A stretch of DNA of 64,000 bases from Atkinsonella hypoxylon (taxonomy: Eukaryota > Ascomycota > Sordariomycetes > Hypocreales > Clavicipitaceae). The notes beneath the pieces are model-generated. The model was given only the letters and a program-made list of their open reading frames with translations, was not told the origin of the DNA and ran no database searches. The position numbers and the translations under genes were made by a program. This document shows positions 22,949-34,920 of this stretch, piece by piece. The stretch is from the NCBI GenBank assembly GCA_000729835.1, contig JFHB01000180.1, positions 1-64,000 on the forward strand, given 5' to 3'. Position 1 is the stretch's first letter; the number at the start of each line of letters is the position of its first letter.

Positions 22949-25900
22949 AGCTGATTTGATTTCCGCCCACTAGTCGGCCTTGACCTACGCGTCCAGCAAC
23001 AGACCTGTCGTGATCCAGCTCTGCCCATCCCTGGTAAGGAGATCTAGGAGTGTTACCGTGAGAACTGTCGAGGAAATTCGCCCCTTGATCGTCGGTCGGC
23101 CTGACCGTGTTCTCGACATGGCGAGGAGTACGGGCGTGGCGCCCGTGGATCTCGCTTGTACGCTCGATTGTCGTATGCTGTACCAGCTACTGTCTGCCAT
23201 TCCGCCGAACCTTCGCCTGCTGGGCAGCGGGATAGACGGCAGAATATACAAATGGAATGACGTGATCAAAGCCGATCCGGCTATTGGCATAATCAACGGC
23301 GAGGGGTACGCCTACTGGGGCCTCGTCTCGAAGCTGCTGTTGCCTGATAAACCTGCGGACATACCCATTGGTGTGACGGAACAGGGCATGTTCTACGATG
23401 CCAGTGCGAGGCCTGTGAGGTCCAGAGATCTCGGCTCATCGCTCTATGAGAGAGATATCCAACAGCGGGATGCTTGTGAAATCCGCTTCGGAAAAGGCTC
23501 CGTCATGACCATCTCGGATGCTGAGGTTCATGAGCTTGACGGGCAGACCTACTGCCTGCCCAAAGGCCACTCTAAGACAATAGTAACTCCTCCACAGTCA
23601 GGAGCTACTTTAAGTGGACAGACTACGCTCAGAACTGTCGGGTTGGGCAAGAATCCCGCGTCTGGAAGCGACACAACCAACACTGCTACGACTACCCTGG
23701 CGACTGGTGCGAGTCAAACTGCCACCAGGGACAATCAAGGGAAACCCTCCACTGAACAAACATTGCCAAGTACCTTTGGCTCCTCTTCAGTCACTGCTTT
23801 GATCAATGCCACTTCAAGCACAGGAGCTGGCGCGAAGGCGCCGGCAGCAGGCTCTGCTACAGCAACATCAGCCACTGACATGATCAAGGGTCTCCCTACT
23901 CAGCTTGGTGCCACACATAGTGAATCTGGCGCCAGAAACTCTACTACATCGACAACAGCAGGTTCATCGACAGGTTCTGCTCCTGCAACCTCAGTGTTCA
24001 AGGATCCTGGATTCAAATCTGAATCTTCGCGGCTGCCTTCAAACTCTGCCCACTCTACGGGTTCCAGCCAGAATCTTCAGCCCAGCGGGACAAGCACTGG
24101 TGTTGATAAAGGAACAAAGGTTAGCACTGGCCCTTCAGGCAGTCCCCAGTCAAGCCAGACTCAGGTGACAGGCTCGTCGGTTCATTCATCAAGCCTTCCA
24201 AATAGCAGCACAGCCCTGGCGATTCCCGTACCTCCTGGTATTAATAGAAGCTCCGCACAGACAATCAAGACCACAGGTCCTCAGGCAACTTTGGATGGTG
24301 TCAGAGGAACAGCTCCTGCAACAGCTACGGGTTCCAGCCAGAATCATCAGCCCAGCGGGACAAGCACTGGTGTTGATAAAGGAACAAAGGTCAGCAACGG
24401 CCCTTCAGGCAGTCCCCATTCAAGCCAGACTCAGGTGACAGGCTCGCCGGTTCATTCATCAAGCCTTCCAAATCGCAATACATCCTCAGTTATGCCGATG
24501 CCCGTACCTCCTTTGATCAGAACAAGTTCCACAACGCCAATTAAGACCACAGGTCCTCAAGCAACTTTAAACGGTGTCAGAGAAACAGCTCCTGCAAGAG
24601 CTACTATATCTGAAGCTCCTACTGTGACTGTCCCAATCGTGATTGGGGGCACCAGTACTGCGGCTGTGCAGTATCAAGACAACGGTGGCCACTGGGGCTG
24701 TGTTGGAGCCTTCTGCCCCCCGACGTGTATCGTTCCTATCATTCAATGCCCCAAGGATAAGAACTGGGGCTTCGGTGACAATATCAAGATTGGACCTTTG
24801 CCGGGCGGCAATTTGCCATTGCCTGGTGGTCCGCCTGGACTTCCGGTTCCCATTCCTGTACCGCTACCAAATCCAATCCCAGGTCCCCCTGGCAATCCAG
24901 GGAAGCCCACAGGCACAAACAAACCCACTAGTCAACCAACAACTCGACCAAGTTCGACTAGAGGTCCAACCACAACGTTCACCAGCAGTTCTTCCTGCTC
25001 TGCTTCTGTAACCTCTGCTTGCAACTACTCTGTCTTCCCTGTTACTGAGGGCACCCGTACTTTCCTAAGCACCAAGACTGTCTCATGCTCTACAGTGACA
25101 GCATGTTCAGCCCGACTGACTGCCAACACAAATACCGCGAGTCAGACAGAGACCGAACTTCCAATGATAACCTGGATTGCGCCAGATGTGGATTTTGGAG
25201 GTAAAGACTGGATCGACACGCAAGAAAACTTCTGGTCACGTGTTGCTGCGGCTCCTTCAAAACCTGGTGCTCATCTGCCACCGCCATCTGGATCCGACGC
25301 TCTTCTCTCGGCCAGTGCAACAGCAACATCGACATCAACCAGGAGCAGCACTCGAACTCACAAGAGTTCTTCTTCATACAAGCCAACTTACTGGTGGCAA
25401 GGGCGCTCGACAAGATCAGCTTCATCGACAACACGCACGACATCTATTGTACCGCCTCCGCCATCCAAACCAACTTTCACGCCCGGCACTTGCAACTTAC
25501 ATGTCCATGAATACGCACGAGAAGACCGTGTCTCGGCGGTGATAGATGTGTATGACGGCGGCAATAATTTGCTGAGCAGCTATTCGTCCAAGGATAGAAT
25601 CCCGGTAAGTGTGTCACTATTGCCGTGTTACAATACTGTCCTCTCTTGTGTTCTTCCGATTGCTGACTTTTTAATCTCTGTTTCATTTAAATATAGTGGG
25701 GCTCAAAGGTGTCGATTCCCAAGGATCGATTTAGCTATGATATTATTGTCGAGTTCGTGGGCAAATTCGACGACGAATCAGAGAAGGTGAAATTCAGCGC
25801 GGGGGATACGACGTGGTCCACCGAGGATACGGATCAGGGCAAATCGGCTTACTGCCAAGTCGGGGGGTATGACAAAAAGGGATATGCTATTGTGCCCCAG

Positions 25901-26360
25901 GGACTGCAAGACATTTATAACACGATTATGGAACCGGTGAGTAATGGCTGCGTTTATTGCCCCCTTTTCGTTTTCGCTGCTGCTCGTCCTTATATTCTTA
26001 TCGCATCCAATGCTCGGCATTTATACCCCTTGGCCCGCAATTGCCCTCTCTTCCCTCATTGACTTGAAGTATTATTCAATATTTACCCTGCACTTTGCAA
26101 TTGGGAAATCTTGTGTAGAATGACGTGACTAACAGACATAGCATCGGGATATGGATTGCCATTGGAAGTGCTGAGGTTGTCCCTGACGAAATCCTCACAT
26201 TGGCAGGTATGGAGCTGGGATGATCAATGCTGGTTGGAGTTTTCCTCATTGGATCATTTGAGGGTATTTTTTTACAGTTCGGGGCCTGGATGAAAGCATT
26301 GTCATCTCCTTAACCGCGGGGAAGAACATAACGTCTTTAGGTGTTACCAATGTCAGATAA
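22251..26360 (+). CDS. Large secreted mucin-like Ser/Thr/Pro-rich protein
   Basis: 1,224 residues in five exons: 22251-22883, 22974-25604, 25697-25936, 26119-26206 and 26278-26360 (introns 90, 92, 182 and 71 bp; the third acceptor is least certain). A signal peptide is present (LLAYYSLFTLCHG), followed by a Cys-containing N-terminal domain of about 390 residues that may resemble the deuterolysin/aspzincin fold of fungal secreted proteins, but no HExxH zinc motif was found, so no enzyme activity is claimed. Residues of about 420-770 are low-complexity Ser/Thr/Gly/Ala with a duplicated block of period 270 bp. A Pro/Gly-rich stretch (LPGGNLPLPGGPPG) and a second Ser/Thr tract follow. The C-terminal globular domain (CNLHVHEYAREDRV ... 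WGSKVSIPKDRFSYD ... YCQVGGYDKKGY) is of unknown function. No clear GPI signal. Likely extracellular or wall-associated and heavily O-glycosylated. The start at 22251 gives the signal peptide. Confidence 0.8.
22914..22946. repeat. Poly-A tract of 33 A inside an intron
   Basis: Thirty-three consecutive A residues lie within the first intron (22884-22973) of the mucin-like gene. The intron has a GTGAGT donor and an ACTAG acceptor. Confidence 0.95.
24059..24600 (+). repeat. Tandem duplication of about 270 bp within the mucin-like gene
   Basis: The block starting at 24059 (GSSQNLQPSGTSTGVDKG) recurs at 24329 (GSSQNHQPSGTSTGVDKG), exactly 270 bp later. Both copies continue with the KTTGPQATL element. 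The copies remain in frame and differ at few positions, suggesting a recent in-frame duplication. Confidence 0.9.
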
Positions 26361-27088
26361 TACTATGTCAAATGGCGAATGACTCAGCTGATTGTCTTGA
26401 ATATACCGTATGACTGCATTGACTAACGCAAGTCCCGATTTATTTCATCAAGAAGGAACGAAGAAACAAATTCGTCCTTTGTCCGGTTTAATTACATACG
26501 AGACACCGGAGTCCTGGTCTACGTCGTAGTAGTAATCATTGTCAGCAAGGACTTGATTTTAAACCTGGCGCTATTGTGACGTCTTTATCAACTCTTCTCT
26601 TTCGCCGTATGTGATAATTTCAAACGCATGACGAAGCCTCATACGATAAGCTTCTGATTATGACGATGATTCATCGAATCCATGTCCGTTCTTCCCAATG
26701 ATATGCCTGTAGTCTTATGGAATTTCAAACAGGAAACGATGAAGTTCCAGATGACCACCACTTGTGGGCTCTGTTGCTGGTGCCAAAAGAGCTCTTAAAA
26801 ACCCGCATCAAGCTGTGGTACGAAGAGGTATGAGCGCTGAAGCACACCCTAGAAGCTAAAGCTACCTATTGACAACAACCTCGGCCATACGGAGTACAAA
26901 GGAGCTACTTTAAACCCCCTTATATACCGTGCGACACTTTTTGTTAGAGTGGGTCGAGGTGGCTGGTAAATAGATTCGACAATGAACAATCAATGAATGT
27001 TTTACTCTGAAAAAAAAAAAAAAAAATTAAAAAAAAAAAAGGAAAGAAAGTAAGGAAAATAGCAAGGAAAGCATCGTGGAACGATTGT
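26361..27088. other. Intergenic region
   Basis: Contains a small plus-strand frame 26717-26833 (38 codons, DDHHLWALLLVPKELLK) whose composition looks coding and which reaches a GTATGA donor-like site just before its stop; no further exon was found. A-rich runs lie at 27009-27040. Otherwise nothing is seen. Confidence 0.4.
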
Positions 27089-27172
27089 TGCTCCCGGCAG
27101 GGCTTGAACCTGCGGCCTCCGCATCACTAATGTTTATTAGTACGAAGCTCTAACCAACTGAGCTACGGAAGC
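27089..27172 (-). tRNA. tRNA-Ile (anticodon AAT) with intron
   Basis: 84 bp on the minus strand. The acceptor stem GCTTCCG pairs with CGGGAGC, the D arm is GCTC/GAGC, the anticodon stem TCGTA pairs with TGCGG, the loop carries AAT, and the T arm is GCAGG-TTCAAGC-CCTGC. The loop region holds 17 nt, indicating an intron of about 10 nt after position 37. The CCA end is not encoded, as expected in a eukaryote. Confidence 0.93.
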
Positions 27173-28020
27173 TCTCCTCGCTGATTGGGTGTTGACTTTG
27201 CCCGGGGCAATATTGCATATCAGCTCCAGTGTGCTTTCGGCGCGCCATGTAACTGCTATCCTGCTGGGTGCTGGGAACGAAGGTAGCCTTACCCTTACCC
27301 TTGCGGCAAGGCAGGCTTAATATTCCTTATTAGCTATACCCACCTTGTTTAGTAATAATCTTGCTTCCTCCTATAAGATTTAATCTGCTTGCGGGAAGGA
27401 ATCTACACACGGTGAAGGCAATATCGTTGTTACTAGCGGCTGAATGGGGAGAAAGCCATTTCACGGCATGAAGCCAGCTCAGGCTATGTTGTTCACTTCA
27501 ATGATTCAATGACTAGATTTCCCACTTAATATGTAGCAGAAGGCTATAGAGTACTTAGGCTCTCTTTGAGTGGAGAGTTCCTTTGCTAATATTCCGTCTA
27601 TCGTTAAGCATCTAGTAGGGTACTAGTTTCTTAACCCCCTACGCAGAGATTCAGTATATTATACGACTGCTACGCTTCTTCTGTTGGGCCACACCATAGA
27701 CTTTATTCCTGCCCTGACTCCCCTAATTCCTTCATCAACCACTCGTCGTACAAGAGCGCCAAAGCTGTCGGGCGGTCCTTGGGATTCCATTGCAGGGCTA
27801 TCCGCAGCCAACGCAAAAATCCTTCCTTTTCTTCCCCTTGACCCTTCTCGGCAACGCTCTCGAGGGTCATAGCTGGGTTTGGTTCATCGCCTCAACAGTC
27901 ATCATACGCCCAGAATACGACTTCACCAGTACATCTGCAGTCGGTCTCATGAAATAAAATCTCACGAAAAAAAAAAGCAAGTCGCCTACATAACCAAGGA
28001 ATGCAAAAGAGGAAAACAAA
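27173..28020. other. Region between two tRNA genes
   Basis: Apart from the kinase fragment at 27703-27870 no gene is seen. An A run lies at about 27965-27977. Confidence 0.6.
27703..27870 (-). pseudogene. C-terminal fragment of a protein kinase
   Basis: 55 codons from an ATG at 27870 to a stop at 27703. The peptide contains LRWLRIALQWNPKDRPTA followed by LLYDEWL, which fits the subdomain X-XI end of a fungal protein kinase (a Trp-Asn-Pro-x-x-Arg-Pro-Thr segment). The ATP-binding, catalytic-loop and DFG parts are not found upstream on the minus strand, where only short frames and the tRNA-Pro gene occur. It is therefore a truncated relic, or less likely a tiny standalone gene. Confidence 0.65.
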
Positions 28021-28111
28021 GGGCTTCGCCGGGGATCGAACCCGGGACCTCTCGCAAGCTGTGCTTGGGGTGTGACCCTAAGCGAGAATTATACCACTAA
28101 ACCACGAAGCC
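28021..28111 (-). tRNA. tRNA-Pro (anticodon AGG) with intron
   Basis: 91 bp on the minus strand. The acceptor stem GGCTTCG pairs with CGAAGCC, the anticodon stem CTCGC pairs with GCGAG, the loop begins TTAGGG giving anticodon AGG, and the T arm is CCGGG-TTCGATC-CCCGG. Twenty-six nt lie between the stem halves, indicating an intron of about 19 nt. The discriminator base is C. Confidence 0.93.
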
Positions 28112-28468
28112 ACGTGACTTGTCACGATTTGCTGGTGGTGTGGTACCTGTTTGTTGTAGGTTAACAACGTACAGTAGCCGATGTGGCATCACAATGATGG
28201 GCTACAGTAGAAATGCTATCAAGGCTGAAAGGCTCGTGGAAAGCACATCTACATACAATGCTAATCAGATGGGGCGCAGCGCTTGTGGCTCTCGGGGTGG
28301 TAAAGCAAGGAGCATGGACAAAGTTTCGGAGAACTATCACGAGATCGCGGTGCGGAAGCGAGCCACTGTTGCTAATATGGGCTAAAATCCAAAAAGCTTC
28401 ATGGGTATTGTAGGCGACTATAGTAATTAGGTAGTAATACAAAGGATCGGCTATGACAGACTCTGTAC

Positions 28469-29912
28469 TTAATCCAAGAGTTCCTTGCCTCTTGCTAACC
28501 ATTCACGAATGTGCTCCCCCTCCTCATCGGCAACAAATAAACCATGCGCCTTGAGGTACTCAGTATATCGGTTGGACTCCTCTAACCGACACTCTAACTC
28601 GTGGAGGTGAGCCTCATCTCTGAAAAACTCGGCAATCTGCTTCTCTTGCGGTTCGTCAAATATCTTGGGATAGATGGATTTATAAAAGATCTTGAGAAGA
28701 TCGAATGGCTGGTGGAAGATCTGCATCGTATGGAGGATCAAATCATCAATATCGGTCCAGTCTTGAAAGAGCCGTAAATGCCCGGGTGATAGGTTGTTCT
28801 TGGTGCTGAGTATGGGCTGGATTTCATGAAGGTAGCCAGTGATCCAATAGGGCGGAAGAGAAAAGCTCTGAGGGACAACAGCAGCCCACTCCCAATCGAT
28901 GACGGCTTGGATCCGCAGGTGCTCATCGACTAAGATATTAGAGCATCGTAGGTCATTGTGGGCTAGAATAAATCGTTCATGCTGACACACCTCTTGGATC
29001 TTATTGCTGATGTTTTCTAGGCAGTGGAGTGCGAACATTTCCAACTCAATGGTTGACCGGCTGAGATCGCTTGCAGGGACTAGGTAGATCTGCCGGAGAA
29101 GGCGGATTTGCTCCTCGATGAAGGTGGTGGTGGAAGAGGTGCATAGTGCAGGAGCCGATATGCCGTCGATTCTGAGTTCATTGATAGGGATAGAGAAGGT
29201 GTTCGATATGGTCAGCGAGCCGAAGAAGGAGCGTGTTAATGAGCCGGACGTCGCGAACTCGAGAGATCGCAACTGCGCTAGGATATCCACTAAATCTGAG
29301 TAGAATTCGTATCGACAGGGATTCTTGTCGAGCTCCTTTATATCTAACGGTCGTCCAGCCACGTAATCCATAATCACGTAGGCGTACTCAGTGAAATCGT
29401 TCAGCAGCAGTCGGCCGTACCCGTGCGCGTGGATCCGAGGGGTAGGAATCGTTGTCTTCGCTTGGATATATCTGCCGAATCGACTTATTAGCTGAGAGTA
29501 GAATGGGCAGAGTGGTGAGGCCTTGCTCGTACTGCATCGTGCACAGCTCGCTCTGCAACTTGTCCCTCAAATTACGAACCGCCGGCTCGATGGGCACTCG
29601 GACAACCCAGGCCAGATCGCTCTTGTCAAACTGAATGAAAAAGCAGACGTTGAAGCTTCCCTGTCGGGTATCGGTAATTTGACAGGACTCGCCGCCATTG
29701 TGCCGCGAGGCGATGGCACGAATGGCATCTGGGTCGAGCTGGGAAACGAAGGTCTTGGAGGCATCGTCGCGCTGCTGTGATGTCAACGGGGCCAGGGGTG
29801 TTTTAGGTCTCTGGACAGTGCCTGCCAGTCGCATAAAGGAGCGGAAAACGAATGTAATGGACCCTCTGCATTGTGCAAGAATAGATAAGCAAAGTGACGA
29901 GAATGACTGCAT
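28469..29912 (-). CDS. APH-like phosphotransferase family protein (catalytic residues intact)
   Basis: 460 residues in two exons, 29912-29533 and 29471-28469. The 61-bp intron (GTACGA ... CTAATA ... GGCAG) restores CTMQYIQAKTTIPTPRIHAH, the family's usual block after the lysine region, so the apparent frame change here is splicing and not a mutation. The catalytic loop is FILAHNDLRCSNILVD and the metal motif VIDWEWA; both are complete, unlike the homologue at 18067. The N-terminal lobe contains RQGSFNVCFFIQF (Gly-rich region) and WVVRVP. Fungal members are common, and substrates (small molecules, possibly choline or aminoglycoside-like) are unknown. ATG at 29912 is the first; Met at about residue 27 is an alternative. 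The length is typical. Confidence 0.85.
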
Positions 29913-31539
29913 GGGAGCAATCAATCTGGGATTGTCATGGGATACTGACTCTTGGAGGACGTGTCGTCGGCTGCGTGACGTATGGACATATTTAAACGAA
30001 AGAAGCGGTTTTAAAAAAGGGGCACTAACTAACTAACATGTTCGAGCACTTACTTGGACACTTGGATGAATTCTGCTGCATTGACTTACAGGGGGGGAAT
30101 GAGAGTGGATCTCATCTCATTTGCAAAACTCTATTGCAATTTCAAGTTCAGGATGAGTTGACTGTTTTTTAAGACTCCCAAGTAGAACGATTAGGCAGGA
30201 TTTGTCTTGAATAAATGATTTCTACCATGTATAATCACTGAATATAATTTGTGTGCCAGCATGGCTCAGATCGATCTGCTCCACAGGGGTACGGGTATGG
30301 ACAAGGGGAATGCAAGCGTTCGTTTCAGCATCTGATTCTTACCCGGCTTCGGTACGAGAGAGGTATTCCGTACTATCCACGGGGAAACGGTAAACATTCA
30401 GCCACGGAGACGACAACGGTTACTACTCCGTGTAGTCACCGCACCATCTGTACATCTGTACCAGATGACATGATGGAGCGATCGTCAGCCACACCCCCCC
30501 TTGAATCTGATGGTATCAGACGATAGTTAACTAGTTAGTTACCTGCACTTCATGGATGAATACACGGGAATCACGACGCTTGGCACGGCCGCTTTCAGCC
30601 CAGGTGCCACCAGCCAGACACGACGAGCTCAAGAGCTAGCCACACGCATCACAGCCTCGGCTCGGTCCCTGCCTGACTTGCTTCTGGCCCGCCCTGAACC
30701 GCCCTGGTTGGTGTCTTCATCGTCCATCGGCAACCAGCCTACCAGACGCCACACAATGCAAAATGCTCGGCAAGTATTCCGTACCTACGACGATGGGGAG
30801 CGACTGGCCCGGTAAGAAGTGATGGCGTATTCCGTACTACGGTTGCACATTAGTTAGCTTGCTGCTGCTATATCGCAAATGTCAAAATCGCAAATCTCCG
30901 CGTTTGAAATTCTTACCTCGCTTACGGAATACCTATAGTTATCACCTAGAGGTGTGCAGAGCTCTCATCAGGTGACGCGTCCCATAGAGTATGTCATAGA
31001 GTCAGATGGGTCTGAGAATTGATTAACTATCTTGGGCGAATAAAAGGCAAAAGGCTTTTTCGCGGTGTTCTCGGGCGTGAAGGGAGCCACTTTTATCCCT
31101 GCCAATGGAAACGAGTGGCGCGCTTCAGCCAAACCCCCGTATGACGACGACTGTGATTGGTTTCGAAAAGATAACTAGTGATGGGTCGGAGACGGTGAAC
31201 AAATTATAGTCTACGTAACTCCGTACTCCATACGGAATAGATGAATCGTAATATGCGAGTAAACGCTTGTGTTAAGAGCTAACCAGTCATCAATGTATAT
31301 AGAGCTGATGCTTCCGAAGGTAAGTACCATTTTCTTACCTATGTGTTTTTTTTCTTTTGCAGCTGTTGAAGAGGGACTAAGCTGCTGCCAAAAGTGGGGC
31401 TTATATGTTTGTCAAATAATTCAGATTCAGGGGTTGTAGTTAACTAGGTAGTGTGCGTTTGCCTCGGAATCCATAAACTCACATCAGCAAACAACAAATC
31501 AACCAACCATTGACACTTTATTCACCCACCATTCTTCCC
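29913..31539. other. Intergenic region rich in TACGGAGTA/TACTCCGTA-type motifs
   Basis: No gene is supported. Several ATTCCGTAC/ACTCCGTAC/TACGGAATA variants occur between about 30364 and 31240 (near 30367, 30776, 30828, 30925, 31218 and 31230), plus TAACTAGTTAGTTA palindromes near 30527. Short frames of up to 90 codons at 30251-30526 and 30552-30815 show no recognisable features. The last 100 bp are the leader of the RBR gene. Confidence 0.45.
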
Positions 31540-32872
31540 ATGGATTTCAATATCGACCAGGAAACTCTCGACTTGATCGTCGAGCTCCAGCTCCAAGATG
31601 CTCAAAGCTTGGTCAAAGGCAAATATCGGGAGGGACAGATGCCGGATCATGAGCTTGCCATCGAGTTGTTCCAGCACGAGCTCAAGTCCTTAGCTTCATG
31701 CTATACTGACCACACTATGTGCCGCAGCATCGCACGTGCTGTCTTGACGGATGGCGACATGATTAAGGACTTTATTGACGAGGAGCGGCAGGCTGTATGC
31801 GATCGGAATTATGCCATGAATGGTCAGAGGTCCACGGGCGCCTTTGATACAAATACATCAGAGACATCCATGGAAGAGGATATGGTCAAAAAGCTTGCGG
31901 CACTCTACGTTGGCCAAGACAAAATCAACGCTGCTGCCGGGCCCTCCTCTGCAATGAAGACGGCCACCAGTGCGTCTCTTGCGGCACCCGATAAACGACG
32001 ATGCGTGGCTTGCATGACAGATGTCCCATTTTTCGAAACTGTGCAATGTCCCTGCGCGCACGAATACTGCCGCGGATGCATCGCAGACCTCTTTGAAGCG
32101 GCTATTAGTGACGAGAGCCTATTTCCTCCTCGTTGCTGCGGTCAAACTATACCTCTCGGCCTCAATCAGATTTTCTTGCCCGCAAAACTTGTTGGACAAT
32201 ATCGAGCAAAAGAGCTGGAGTACACGACACCAAATAGGATATACTGCCATTCACCCACTTGTTCCACATTCATCCCCCCTTCGTTTATTCATGGAGAGAC
32301 CGCGACGTGTGTTAGGTGTCAGAGCGAAACGTGCGTTATTTGCAAAGGTCCATCACATAGCTCTGAATGCCCCCAGGATGTAGAAACTTTGGACTTTCTC
32401 CAATTTGCAAGGCAACAGGGCTGGCAGAGGTGTTTTTCTTGTCATAGATTGGTTGATCTCACCACGGGATGTAATCACATAAGTCAGTCTCAGCCATTCA
32501 ATCTCAAACTTGAACCTTTCTGCTAACAGCTAATCAGCTTGTCGATGCGGCGCCCAGTTTTGTTACGTGTGTGGCGTGCGTTGGAAAGATTGCGCTTGCG
32601 AACAGTGGGACGAAAATAGGTTGCTGGACCGAGCGAACGCTATAGTCGAACGAAATGCCGGTGTGCGGATGGAAGAGGACGAGCGTGCTGTTCTCGTTGA
32701 GCAGGAAAGACGCAATCTAATAGAAAATCATCAGTGTTTGCACCGGACATGGAAGTCTCGCCAAGGCTCGTTTCGATGCGAGGAATGTCAACAGCGACTA
32801 CCTGAATTCATTTACGAGTGTCGCAACTGTCGAATTTTAGCTTGTCGAAGGTGTCGGTACAATCGTCTGTGA
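31540..32872 (+). CDS. RBR-type E3 ubiquitin ligase
   Basis: 425 residues in two exons (31540-32482 and 32538-32872; 55-bp intron with GTCAGT donor and AATCAG acceptor). RING1 starts at residue 155 (CVACMTDVPFFETVQCPCAHEYCRGC), the in-between-RING domain covers about 220-280 (YCHSPTCSTFI, CVRCQSETCVICK, HSSECP), and RING2 starts at 298 (CFSCHRLVDLTTGCNHITC) with catalytic Cys at about 311 immediately before Asn-His. RBR ligases accept ubiquitin from an E2 as a thioester on this Cys before passing it to the substrate (family knowledge). The splice falls inside RING2 and restores CRCGAQFCYVCG. A C-terminal Cys-rich segment (CEECQQRLPEFIYECRNC) may bind another zinc. The N-terminal 150 residues are typical of the fungal branch. 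Targets are unknown. Confidence 0.92.
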
Positions 32873-34920
32873 GCGACGGGCTCCGGGCGACTCGTCAGAT
32901 GGGTATCCGAATTTGATCATGGTTGTAACTCGTAGGGAGATCCTACCAGACGCCAAACCGAGCGACGTCGCCTGACAGCTCTTCGGTGAAGTACCTTAGG
33001 AGCCACTTACCTTTTAGGCTAACTAGGTAGAAGACTAGACGTACAAAATCGCTATCGCAGAATCGATGTTTACGCACTCCGTGACCTTTATTTAGCGACG
33101 CTGTTAAAGCTTACCGCGAGGCGAGGTCACTTAGTAGGTTACAAGGGGGGGGGGGCATAGTCGGCTTGTCTGTATACTCGTGAAAGGGTAAGAGCAATCT
33201 TCACAGAATGCTGTGAAAAAAATGAATGTAAATCCCACAAAAAGAAACATACAGCAGCCGGTAGCTTATCTATAGGAGAGCGGACGGGATCCTGATTTCT
33301 GCTGGAGGCTGTGGTCGTATGCAGAAGTCGGAGGAGGCAAATCATACTATCTTGATAAGCATCAAAAGGTAGACGCCAGGTCATTTGTTAGCACAAACCA
33401 GTGAAATGTCCTAATTTGGTCGCAGAAATGACTCACTAGTCAAGTCAATAGCCTTCGATATCTACACCAGTGCCGGCAATCAAGGTCTGCGTGCTTCCCC
33501 TGGGTTCGATTCATGGATATTGATCATGTACAAGATGATGCATGCTCTCTCTATGTGGCTCTGGTGTCGTAACTCAGTTTGCTCTACCAGTCAGTCTTCA
33601 TCGGACCTTGGCGCAGGAAAATGACGATGAAATGGGCCCGGTGGCTCATACGCGCTGCTCAAGATGCACAGGCATATGAGGATGACGCAGTCCTTTTAGT
33701 ACATCGAATTAATACTAAGCTTTGACCAAAAATCGGGGTGGAGCGCAAAGGTACCCAGCGTAGATATGTTGCACAAAATACTGCGCTTTGGTGCAATAAT
33801 GAAAAAGAAAAAGAATTGTGATTGAGATGCGGCACCGACAGTCAAGAGGAAGTGAAGAATTGCAAATACAAGCATCCCCAGCGTCCTCACAGTTGGTTGC
33901 TTCAAATCGCGCAATTCCGTTATAACATAAGGGGGAAGGGAAACATGGCAAGAAAAAGACGAATAATCCTACATGAGCATTAAGAATGGGGGGTTTTTTT
34001 TTTCTCAGCCGTGACTGTGTGCGATTTTCAGCTTCCGATTACCCTTACAGCGGTTCCCTTCATGCGTTAACCCAGCTAATAAGTTACGTCTTGTTGATGG
34101 ATTCACAATGTTATTGAAGGAACTTCATATATTAGGAGTTCCCTACTGTGATGCAGAACTCCGCAACATGTTGTTGGCTCCATTGCATCGCAACCTCGGA
34201 TGAACGGCCGGATGGTCTCATCGCAATAAGAACACTTGCCTCAACAGGCAATAACACACAAGCTTTTATCTGCTAAATTTGGCATTATTAAAACTTAGCC
34301 AATTTGCCTAATAGAGGAAAACTAATTTTCTTGTCGCTTCCCCCTTAGTCATTCATGGATCATCATTGGTGTTAAGAGCATGGATCTGGGAATAATATCC
34401 CAATTTGAGTCTCCAACCTCAGTAGTCTCTATACTAAGTGACAGACAGACTGAAAGACTGATCCAACCGTTGATGTGGTTTGCATAAGAGATACTGTGCA
34501 ATATTGAGCGCGTCTGGCCCGTCCCATTCACAGGTGGGAACCGATCGGGGAAAGGAGGCATTCACTGGGAAATGGTTAATCAGGCGTACATGGAGGAAGA
34601 GAAAATTAGTACTGTGAAATATATAAGGTGTAACTACCTCGGTCAAGAAAGTGGTGGATCAATCTCGACACTGAAGCTTCTCGTTCGCTCAACTTGACTT
34701 AAGGGACGTAAGCCTTTTCTTCTCACAGGCCGCTAGCAATGGCTGATCAAAACACACCTTAATCGAAGAACAGCAGAAAAGAGCACTAGAAACGTCCCGG
34801 TTCTCTTCCGCCGGTACCTCCTTGAGAATAGTGAGCTTTTAAGGTATTAAAGCTTGTGCTTTCACTTGCCTTAGTCTCTACTGCTCGGTTCCTCTTCACT
34901 CCTTGCTTTCATTATGATAT
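32873..34920. other. Gene-poor AT-rich region
   Basis: Nothing convincing. A run of ten G lies at about 33146-33155, T/A runs at 33991-34002, and short frames of up to 80 codons occur on both strands. AT content rises towards 34900. Confidence 0.5.

Noticed and set aside
22980..23296. Antisense ORFs over the mucin-like gene, and starting that gene at the non-ATG codon at 22224
   Set aside because: The sense gene has five phase-compatible exons; ATG at 22251 directly precedes a clean signal peptide.
29388..29924. Apparent frameshift splitting the APH-like gene
   Set aside because: A 61-bp intron (29532-29472) with proper donor, branch and acceptor restores the conserved YIQAKTTIPTPRIHAHGYG block.
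33440..33540. Possible tRNA because of a GGTTCGATTC string
   Set aside because: No paired acceptor, D or anticodon stems around it.
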